13,869 bases of DNA, from contig JAVBOX010000125.1 in NCBI GenBank assembly GCA_031550095.1, forward strand, positions 1-13,869, given 5' to 3'. Positions within the stretch are counted from its first letter, which is position 1. Every line of letters starts with the position of its first letter. This document shows positions 7,954 through 12,990 of the stretch, piece by piece. Both the position numbers and the translations under genes were made by a program. The notes under the pieces were generated by a model, which worked only from the letters and a program-made list of their open reading frames with translations, had not been told where the DNA came from and searched no databases. The DNA comes from Avichristensenella sp031550095. GTDB lineage: Bacteria; Bacillota; Clostridia; Christensenellales; Aristaeellaceae.

Positions 7954-8660
7954 GAAGCCATCCTTTCCCCATGAAAGCTACTTGGCACCAATGCAGTTTC
8001 CAGAAAGCCCACAGGCGCAAGCGCTACAACCCCCCGAACCTCCATTCCATTCACTGTCAACTCATCCGGCAAAAAGCATGGCATAAGCCTGGTGCCCGCA
8101 ATCGTTCGAATGCACAGCATATGTCCCACGCCCGGCTGAAAAAGGCATTCCGGTATAAAAACCACACCAAGGCCACTGATAGGATCGATTGCACGGTTGC
8201 CCGTATCAATCATCGCTTCCATCGTATGCGCCACGATTCCCCGCCGTATGTAGAGCGTCACTCTCTCCGGAGGCGGCGCATGTTTCCTTCGCGCCATGGC
8301 CATACTCGCCATGCCGGTGGCGACCCCTGCGGTCATCATGGACATTCCCATCGTGACAGCACCTCCCAGCATGGTTGCGCCAATCCAAAGCACTCCCGCC
8401 GCCTTAATCCGCTCCACATGGGTAATCTGCCCCAGCGCAATCCAAACCATGGCAAAAGAAGTAATTCCCTGAAACAAAACCGACCGAAGTATGCCTCCTA
8501 CCATCGCCGCAACCAATGCCCAACCCGCGCCAGTTAACGCCCCTGCCAAAATCCGTAAGGGCTTTGCACGGCCTCCCCTCCAGGCCGATGCCAACCAAAG
8601 GAGCCCCGCATCCAGGCAAATGTTTTGCAAAACATAAGCCTCCACATAACAAACAGCCAT
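7950..8660 (-). CDS. spoIIGA: Sporulation sigma-E processing peptidase, short form
   Basis: Integral membrane aspartic protease of the sporulation septum that activates pro-sigma-E on a signal from SpoIIR in the forespore. I chose the ATG at 8660 because AAAGGAGGG (8675-8667) lies 6 nt upstream, and because the protein then opens with VEAYVLQNICLDAGLLWLASAW, as the family does; an in-frame start at 8774 would add 38 untypical residues. Residues 1-122 are hydrophobic with four or five membrane spans. The cytoplasmic C-terminal domain has IDTGN with Asp152 at the position of the DSGN catalytic aspartate of B. subtilis, followed by DPISG. At 236 aa it is clearly shorter than the B. subtilis protein (309 aa). 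Residues 94-122 are unusually rich in Met, Gly and Ala. Directly upstream of sigE with a 4-nt overlap. Confidence 0.9.
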   Translation of the reverse strand: MAVCYVEAYVLQNICLDAGLLWLASAWRGGRAKPLRILAGALTGAGWALVAAMVGGILRSVLFQGITSFAMVWIALGQITHVERIKAAGVLWIGATMLGGAVTMGMSMMTAGVATGMASMAMARRKHAPPPERVTLYIRRGIVAHTMEAMIDTGNRAIDPISGLGVVFIPECLFQPGVGHMLCIRTIAGTRLMPCFLPDELTVNGMEVRGVVALAPVGFLETALVPSSFHGERMAS

Positions 8661-8776
8661 TGCAAGCCCTCCTTTGCACCCAGTATAGGTATGGGAATCC
8701 GCCATGGCTGTTGAATTGTGCCGCGAAAAAACAGGGCCGTTCGACGGAAAGTGGGAACAGCGAACCCGCTTCACGC

Positions 8777-8808
8777 CTTATCCACACCTTATGCGAATCT
8801 TCTGTCAA
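8777..8808 (-). promoter_or_regulatory. Candidate spoIIGA-sigE promoter with a long spacer
   Basis: On the - strand a perfect TTGACA (8808-8803) is followed after 20 nt by GATAAG (8782-8777). An overlong spacer is the hallmark of the Spo0A-activated sigma-A promoter of B. subtilis spoIIG. Imperfect 0A-like words lie nearby: TTCGATA (8826-8820 on the - strand) and CGTCGAA (8746-8740 on the - strand). The leader would be about 110 nt. An alternative is TATACT at 8687-8682, 21 nt after TTCAACA-overlapping TCAACA (8714-8709), but it would start at the ribosome binding site itself. Confidence 0.35.
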
Positions 8809-8848
8809 CATAGATAATATATCGAAATATGAACATCAATAGATTGTG

Positions 8849-8877
8849 TTGACAATATAAGCCAGCTACTATATACT
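8849..8877 (+). promoter_or_regulatory. Strong sigma-A-type promoter pointing away from spoIIGA
   Basis: TTGACA at 8849-8854, a 17-nt spacer and TATACT at 8872-8877 make a near-consensus housekeeping promoter, with expected start near 8884. Its -35 lies only 40 bp from the -35 of the candidate spoIIGA promoter on the other strand, so the two are divergent and may share regulation. There is no gene of ordinary length downstream before the terminator at 9316-9362. Confidence 0.65.
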
Positions 8878-8881
8878 TTTC

Positions 8882-8921
8882 TTATAGGATTTCTTCTCGG
8901 TTTTATAGGTGATTTTCTTCT
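8882..8921 (+). repeat. Imperfect direct repeat at the expected transcription start
   Basis: TTATAGG occurs at 8882-8888 and 8903-8909, exactly 21 bp apart (two helical turns); each is followed by a T/C tract ending TTTCTTCT (to 8897 and to 8921). It straddles the start of the + strand promoter, where an operator or an initial-transcribed-region signal would sit. Confidence 0.45.
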
Positions 8922-8983
8922 TTGTTTCAACCCACTCTTTCATTTGCCGCAAGAAATGCTTAATCCCGAATAAAAGGAGACAC

Positions 8984-9154
8984 TTGCGACGATTTAAGGT
9001 GTGTTATGTGTCGAAAGGGGGGTTACAAAACAGACTTTTGGTCTGTAAAAATAGAATGACGGTCTGTTTTGTGAAAGAATATGTTTCTGTACCCTTTGCA
9101 TATTGTGAAGTGTGGCCAACAAATACAAGGTCGGTTCGTGTCGAAGGATATTAG
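8984..9154 (+). CDS. Possible 56-aa protein with TTG start in the divergent transcript
   Basis: AAAAGGAG at 8972-8979 stands 4 nt before a TTG, which opens a frame of 56 residues beginning RRFKVCYVSKGG and ending in TAG at 9152-9154. The product is basic with four cysteines and matches nothing I recognise. The frame runs through two competing hairpins and both Spo0A boxes and stops just where the structured RNA domain begins, so the open frame may be accidental. A second possibility is a 5-codon frame at 8956. Treat as an open question rather than a called gene. Confidence 0.22.
   Translation: MRRFKVCYVSKGGLQNRLLVCKNRMTVCFVKEYVSVPFAYCEVWPTNTRSVRVEGY
9009..9015 (+). promoter_or_regulatory. 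Perfect 0A box (TGTCGAA), first copy
   Basis: TGTCGAA is the consensus binding word of Spo0A, the master regulator of sporulation entry. It lies about 125 bp inside the predicted transcript and about 350 bp upstream of the spoIIGA start. A 7-mer alone is weak evidence; the sporulation context and a second identical copy 130 bp further raise it. Confidence 0.35.
9025..9072 (+). other. Competing inverted repeats in the divergent transcript
   Basis: ACAAAACAGAC at 9025-9035 can pair perfectly over 11 bp with GTCTGTTTTGT at 9062-9072. The inner part of the same 5' arm, ACAGAC 9030-9035, can instead pair with GTCTGT at 9041-9046 around a 5-nt loop. The two foldings exclude each other, as in attenuators, but the second is also the kinetically favoured local hairpin. 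Confidence 0.5.
9139..9145 (+). promoter_or_regulatory. Perfect 0A box (TGTCGAA), second copy
   Basis: A second exact TGTCGAA, in the same orientation as the first and again preceded by G (GTGTCGAA). It ends 4 bp before the closing stem of the structured RNA at 9150. Confidence 0.35.
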
Positions 9155-9362
9155 AGCAAGTGAAGAAAAGATAACGCATAGCTAGCGAAGGATTTTTTTC
9201 TCTCGCTAAGTCAAGGGAAGGAGGCGTAGCCAACAGCTACGCTGGCTGAACGAGGCAACGCGAGATGTAAAAGGCTCGCTAGCCCTTCGCTATGTTTGAT
9301 GAATTTGCTCTAATCAAAAAAACCTCCACGCTATTCCCCAAGAAGGGTGCGGGAGGTTTTTT
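9148..9362 (+). ncRNA. Candidate structured non-coding RNA with its own terminator
   Basis: A closed multi-helix domain with no convincing reading frame. P1: ATTAGAGCAA 9150-9159 pairs perfectly with TTGCTCTAAT 9305-9314. P2: CATAG 9177-9181 with CTATG 9290-9294 and CGAAGG 9186-9191 with CCTTCG 9284-9289, separated by a CTAG bulge. P3: TCTCGC 9201-9206 with GCGAGA 9260-9265. P4: GCGTAGC 9224-9230 with GCTACGC 9236-9242, 5-nt loop. One nucleotide after P1 a strong intrinsic terminator begins. Transcription from the promoter at 8849-8877 would give about 480 nt; a nearer start is possible. P4 and the box AACGAGGCAACGC (9249-9261) recur in a second element downstream. It does not look like RNase P RNA, tmRNA, SRP RNA or a T-box leader as I know them. 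The clostridial raiA motif and 6S RNA are the families I would test first. Confidence 0.55.
9316..9362 (+). terminator. Strong intrinsic terminator of the candidate ncRNA
   Basis: Seven A (9316-9322), CCTCC 9323-9327 pairing with GGAGG 9352-9356, then CGC 9329-9331 with GCG 9349-9351 across a bulged A, and an inner CCC/GGG (9336-9338/9345-9347), followed by six T (9357-9362). The A-run makes it potentially bidirectional, but the structured domain that ends right before it is on the + strand. Confidence 0.85.
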
Positions 9363-9737
9363 ACATTCGATTGACATTCAATTCTAACCATCGTGAGGAG
9401 TGTTTCCCGGAAAGACAATGGCGAATACATGTGGAAAGAAAGAATGCATCGATCACTGCGACAGATTTTTCGTGCCTGCTCAATCGAAGAAGTGAGGCGT
9501 AGCAGCGCTATGCTGGACGCAATGTGTGTTTGTGCACCGGGACCACAGCCATCGACTCCACAGTTCCGAAGCCAAGTAGCTTAGCCGATAAGCCGTTCAA
9601 AACGAGGCAACGCAGACGCGGAAAAGATCCGCCGGATGGGTACACAATTGTCTGGAATGCGCATCGAACCCTCTCCATACTACGCTACCATGATCCGTCC
9701 CTGGCTTTCCCAAATTTCTAAATACCGTACCCATCCG
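9363..9737. other. Second, diverged structured element downstream of the ncRNA
   Basis: No supported gene. Shared with the ncRNA are GAGGCGTAGC at 9494-9503 (9221-9230 in the first copy), whose hairpin GCGTAGC/GCTATGC is kept through a G·U pair, and the 13-nt box AACGAGGCAACGC at 9601-9613. A hairpin GCGGA/TCCGC (9618-9632) is followed directly by CGGATGGGTAC (9633-9643), which pairs perfectly over 11 bp with GTACCCATCCG (9727-9737). A short frame at 9393-9584 (GTG start, 63 aa) lacks a ribosome binding site; its middle faintly recalls an IS256-type transposase tail but not enough to call. Strand of transcription, if any, is unclear. Confidence 0.4.
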
Positions 9738-9772
9738 AAAAAAAGAACCAAGAAGCCTCAGCCTCTTGGTCC
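9738..9772 (-). terminator. Intrinsic terminator of the peptidoglycan-binding gene
   Basis: Read on the - strand, ACCAAGA (9770-9764) pairs with TCTTGGT (9753-9747), with an inner GC/GC pair around a 4-nt loop after one mismatch. After TC, seven T follow (9744-9738). It lies about 125 nt past the TGA of the upstream gene but only 20 nt past the TAA that ends the frame when that TGA is read through. Confidence 0.85.
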
Positions 9773-9792
9773 CTCATGTTCGCGATACCATC

Positions 9793-9897
9793 TTAAGAAC
9801 CTTTGACAATCATAAAACGAACATACGGTTCATCAATATCCACTTCGCAATAGCCACCAACCATGCGGATCCAGCCATGCGAGTTCAAATCCAAAGA
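9793..9897 (-). other. In-frame continuation of the peptidoglycan-binding protein beyond its TGA
   Basis: After the TGA at 9900-9898 the same frame stays open for 34 codons to a TAA at 9795-9793. It reads SLDLNSHGWIRMVGGYCEV, then DIDEPYVRFMIVKGS. A GW-plus-GGY pattern of this kind is typical of the end of SH3-like cell-wall domains. This suggests the C-terminal domain was once, or still is, encoded as one frame interrupted by a premature stop. Confidence 0.5.
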
Positions 9898-11628
9898 TCA
9901 CCCTAGCTGGGCAATAACCCGCGTCTGAATGATAACACCCCAAGGAAACACGCAAGTCTCCCGGCCAACGCCTTGGTCTTTCAATTCGGCTTCTGGCGTT
10001 TCTTCTTCTTCAGGCGCACCCGACGGGTTCTCTGCGAATAATAGCCGCAGCGTATCCACGCCAGCAACCCCGTCCGCCTTCAGCTCATGATCCTTTTGGA
10101 AGCGGATAACAGCAGCCCGGGTTTTCCGGCCATATACATGATCCGCCTTGCTTGTCATATATCCCCGCTCAACAAGGGCTGTCTGCAGTGCAAAGACATC
10201 CATACCTTCCTTCCCTAACGACAAATCGCGCTCGAAGCCCGGGGGAAACTCAATGCTCGCCTTGAAGAACAGTGGCACTTCAATTCCCAGCACTTCCTTT
10301 AACTTTTCCTGGGTTTCAAACCCAACAATGCCATCTTCCTTTAGCTCCTGCTGTTTCTGAAACTTAAGAATAGCCTGCCGCGTTCGGGGACCATATACGC
10401 CATCCACACGGCCAATCTTGATGCCGTTGGCAATTAGCTGCTCCTGGAGCGACCGAACATCCGGGCCTTCCATCCATAGTTTCAGTTGACGTTGAGTACC
10501 CTCATCCACCTCAGGTTCAACCACAACGGGAGGGGGTTGCTCCGTCGTATCCTGCCCTTCCACCGTCTCCGGCACCGGAGCGAATGTCGGCTGATCCTCT
10601 ACCCTCGGCAATGTCATCGCCGTGTCATCGGGCTTTCCAGGTACTTCCGGCTCCGTGGGAATCATTTTTATCTCAGTATTGTAGATAACCAAAGCGTCAT
10701 CCGAAGAGGACTTCATCGTTGGCTCGGGGGTAGGCTCCGGCGTAGGTTCAGGTGTGGGCTCGATTGTGGGCTCCGGCGTGGGTTCGGAAGTAGGTTCTGG
10801 CGTGGGTTCCGGCGTAGGCGTGGCTTCCGGCACACCTTCCCTCATGGAGTCTGGATCCACATACCATTTACCCTCTTCCAGGCATAAACGAACGGTATAT
10901 TGAAGCTCCTCCTCGGTCTTCGCGGCGGTGTTCTTCGTCACGCTTGCGACAAGATCGATTGTAGCGGTATCTCCCTTGGTCGAAAAGGACACGGGTACCG
11001 CTGAGATAGCCCAACTATCCAATATCCTACCCGAATGGTTCCAATTCAGCTGTCGGGCCGGAGCCATCTGCGTCTCCCGCCATTTCGGCGACGAATACCG
11101 CGCCATACCCTCAAAGTCCAGCAGCTGCCACATCTCCAGATAGCTCATCAAGGCCTCTTCCGGCGTTTCAGACCCCTCGGGCAAAGGTGTTGGGACAGGG
11201 CTCGGGGTAGGTGTTGGCTTTAACGTGGGCTTCGGCGTCGGTGTGGCGGTGGGTTTCGGCTTTGGATAGAGGATGGAAAACCGCACACCACCCTCAGCAT
11301 CCCGAAGCTGGCCTTCTTCCCGAAGGATGAAATCATTGGCGCCTTCTTTGAGGGTGACTTTAAACTCACCGACAAACTGGCCCGCCTTTTCTCCCTTGGC
11401 TGTTTTAACTGTGATAGGCGCTTGCCAAACCCCACGGTTTTCTTGATGCAGGGAATAGGATACGCCTTCCTCGCCGAAAAAGCGAATGGCAAGGATTTGG
11501 TCGTCCGTCTCCTCGGGAACATCAAGGGTTCCATAGGGCTCCAACCCTGCCGTCTCAGCCAGGGCGACGCACGAAAGGATCATGCATAAGGCCAGCAGAA
11601 TTGCCAAACCGTTTCGCAAGTGTTTCAT
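9898..11628 (-). CDS. Secreted protein with NTF2-like region and two peptidoglycan-binding domains
   Basis: 576 aa, exported: basic start, hydrophobic core and a signal-peptidase site after ALA at residue 24; a lipoprotein cysteine at position 20 is less likely because LSC is a poor lipobox. Order: a beta-rich N-terminal domain (about 25-117); a Pro/Thr linker (about 118-150); an NTF2/DUF4878-like region (about 151-262); a second Glu-Pro-Thr linker (about 268-301); an acidic stretch; two PG_binding_1 domains (about 383-445 and 467-530) with the motifs VDGVYGPRTRQAILKFQ and VYGRKTRAAVIRFQ. GGGAGGAG about 8 nt before the ATG overlaps the ftsZ stop region, so it is the third gene of the ftsA-ftsZ operon. 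It likely binds the cell wall at or near the division site; no catalytic domain is visible. The last 20 or so residues look like the first part of a truncated domain. Confidence 0.88.
   Translation of the reverse strand: MKHLRNGLAILLALCMILSCVALAETAGLEPYGTLDVPEETDDQILAIRFFGEEGVSYSLHQENRGVWQAPITVKTAKGEKAGQFVGEFKVTLKEGANDFILREEGQLRDAEGGVRFSILYPKPKPTATPTPKPTLKPTPTPSPVPTPLPEGSETPEEALMSYLEMWQLLDFEGMARYSSPKWRETQMAPARQLNWNHSGRILDSWAISAVPVSFSTKGDTATIDLVASVTKNTAAKTEEELQYTVRLCLEEGKWYVDPDSMREGVPEATPTPEPTPEPTSEPTPEPTIEPTPEPTPEPTPEPTMKSSSDDALVIYNTEIKMIPTEPEVPGKPDDTAMTLPRVEDQPTFAPVPETVEGQDTTEQPPPVVVEPEVDEGTQRQLKLWMEGPDVRSLQEQLIANGIKIGRVDGVYGPRTRQAILKFQKQQELKEDGIVGFETQEKLKEVLGIEVPLFFKASIEFPPGFERDLSLGKEGMDVFALQTALVERGYMTSKADHVYGRKTRAAVIRFQKDHELKADGVAGVDTLRLLFAENPSGAPEEEETPEAELKDQGVGRETCVFPWGVIIQTRVIAQLG
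10726..10826 (-). repeat. Tandem repeat encoding the Glu-Pro-Thr linker
   Basis: Imperfect 12-bp units of the type GGCTCCGGCGTG / GGTTCGGAAGTA on the + strand, read on the - strand as PEPT repeats (residues about 268-301). Low-complexity units like these expand and contract by slippage; the linker separates the NTF2-like part from the wall-binding part. Confidence 0.8.
11182..11270 (-). repeat. Low-complexity segment encoding the first Pro/Thr linker
   Basis: Degenerate 6-bp periodicity giving KPTPTP-type repeats at residues about 120-149 of the same protein. Less regular than the second linker, and with Lys instead of Glu, so it is positively charged. Confidence 0.7.
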
Positions 11629-11643
11629 CAGTTCGCTCCTCCC

Positions 11644-12948
11644 TTACCGCTTCGGAGGTCTGCGCAGGTACGCCGGCACATCGCTGCCGACATTTCCCTT
11701 TTCAGGCGCCGGTTCCGGTGCCGGAGCCCGTTCAAACCCCGCGTCCTCATCCCGATCCCGATAGACCGGCCGCGCGTTGGAAGGCGCGGGCGCCCGACTG
11801 TTCACGAAGGAAGGAATGTCCGGCTCGTCCATTCGAAGGCGTGGCTGCTCCGCATAGGTGGGCGCCGGCGCGCTCGGGGCGTTCGCCCGCCAGCTAGGGG
11901 TATATCCGCTGCTATAGGCGGACTGCTCGGCGTTATACGCACGCTCCCGTTCCCGCTCATGGGGCTTCTTGATGGGCTCACGGGGCGGGAAAGGCGTCTT
12001 TTCAAAGCCCGTAGCGATGACGGTGATGCGCACCTCGTCATCCAAGGATTCATCGATGCCCGCGCCGAAGATGATGTTGGCTTCGTTATCCGCCGCTTGA
12101 ATGATCAGCTGGGCGGCTTCGTTAATCTCCACGATGGACATGTTTCTGCCGCCTGTGACATTCATCAACACGGCTCTCGCCCCATCGATGGACGTCTCCA
12201 GCATTGGGCTGGAGACGGCGTTTTTCGCGGCCTCCACCATGCTATTTTCCCCACGGCCAACGCCGATGCCCATATGGGCCATGCCACCGGACTCCATCAC
12301 AGTCTTCACATCGGCGAAGTCCAAGTTGATCAAGGCAGGCACGGCAATCAGGTCGGAGATACCCTGGATGCCTTGGCGGAGCACATCATCGGCGATATTA
12401 AACGCTTCCATCATGGTCGTTCCCTTTGTGACCACCTGCAACAGCCGGTCATTGGGGATCACCACAAGCGTGTCCACCCGCAGCATCAAATCCTGAATGC
12501 CGCCTTCGGCATTTTTCATGCGCTGTTTTCCTTCGAACATAAAGGGCTTGGTCACCACACCGATGGTTAAACAGCCCAAATCCCGGGCAATTTCAGCAAC
12601 CACGGGAGCGGCGCCTGTCCCGGTGCCGCCACCCATCCCAGCGGTAACAAACACCAGATCGGAGCCTTTCAACATCTGTGAAATCTCCTCGCGGCTTTCT
12701 TCCGCCGCCCGCCGGCCAATATCGGGGATGGCGCCTGCGCCTAAGCCTTTTGTCAACTTCTCGCCAATTTGCAACCGCGTGCCAGCCAGGGACATGGAGA
12801 GCGCTTGCTTGTCAGTATTGACGGAGATGAATTCGACTCCCCTCAATCCTTCCTCGACCATGCGATTGACTGCGTTGCCCCCAGCGCCTCCACATCCAAC
12901 CACCTTTATCGAAGCATAGCTGCTCTGTTCCACTTCAAATTCCAGCAT
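11644..12948 (-). CDS. ftsZ: Cell division GTPase FtsZ
   Basis: Tubulin-like GTPase that polymerises into the Z-ring. I start it at 12948 (434 aa, MLEFEVEQ): AGGGGG at 12960-12955 is 6 nt upstream, whereas the frame's earlier starts at 12954 and 12978 have no room for a ribosome binding site. Motifs: nucleotide loop GCGGAGGNA at 18-26, tubulin signature GGGTGTGAAP at 106-115, and T7 loop NLDFADV at 208-214 with the catalytic acids Asp210 and Asp213. A variable, proline- and arginine-rich linker (about 320-420) leads to the conserved C-terminal peptide DVPAYLRRPPKR (423-434), the docking site for FtsA, SepF and other partners. It lies 42 nt after ftsA and 15 nt before the peptidoglycan-binding gene. 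Confidence 0.97.
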   Translation of the reverse strand: MLEFEVEQSSYASIKVVGCGGAGGNAVNRMVEEGLRGVEFISVNTDKQALSMSLAGTRLQIGEKLTKGLGAGAIPDIGRRAAEESREEISQMLKGSDLVFVTAGMGGGTGTGAAPVVAEIARDLGCLTIGVVTKPFMFEGKQRMKNAEGGIQDLMLRVDTLVVIPNDRLLQVVTKGTTMMEAFNIADDVLRQGIQGISDLIAVPALINLDFADVKTVMESGGMAHMGIGVGRGENSMVEAAKNAVSSPMLETSIDGARAVLMNVTGGRNMSIVEINEAAQLIIQAADNEANIIFGAGIDESLDDEVRITVIATGFEKTPFPPREPIKKPHERERERAYNAEQSAYSSGYTPSWRANAPSAPAPTYAEQPRLRMDEPDIPSFVNSRAPAPSNARPVYRDRDEDAGFERAPAPEPAPEKGNVGSDVPAYLRRPPKR

Positions 12949-12990
12949 GGTCATCCCCCTTATAGTATCTACGGGCATCCGGCTCGCCCG

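Noticed and set aside
8660..8774. Longer spoIIGA starting at 8774
   Set aside because: The extra 38 residues are polar and unlike the family's start, while the ATG at 8660 has an excellent AAAGGAGGG at 6 nt.
8820..9362. Riboswitch or T-box leader for a downstream gene
   Set aside because: No co-directional gene follows within reach, the next gene is on the other strand, and no T-box or known aptamer core was recognised.
9393..9584. A 63-aa frame (GTG start) that faintly resembles an IS256-type transposase tail
   Set aside because: No ribosome binding site, too short, the resemblance is limited to a few residues, and the DNA overlaps the RNA element shared with the upstream locus.
9862..9900. 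Selenocysteine insertion at the in-frame TGA
   Set aside because: Only a 4-bp GGAT/ATCC pairing with a long loop follows the TGA; no compact SECIS-like hairpin is visible, and a wall-binding protein is not an expected selenoprotein.
10726..10826. CRISPR array
   Set aside because: The short periodic units are coding repeats (PEPT) inside the peptidoglycan-binding protein; there are no spacers of uniform length.
11620..12570. A 316-codon open frame on the + strand opposite ftsZ
   Set aside because: It is a shadow of the ftsZ coding strand in a GC-rich genome; ftsZ is certain, and the + frame has no ribosome binding site or recognisable domain.
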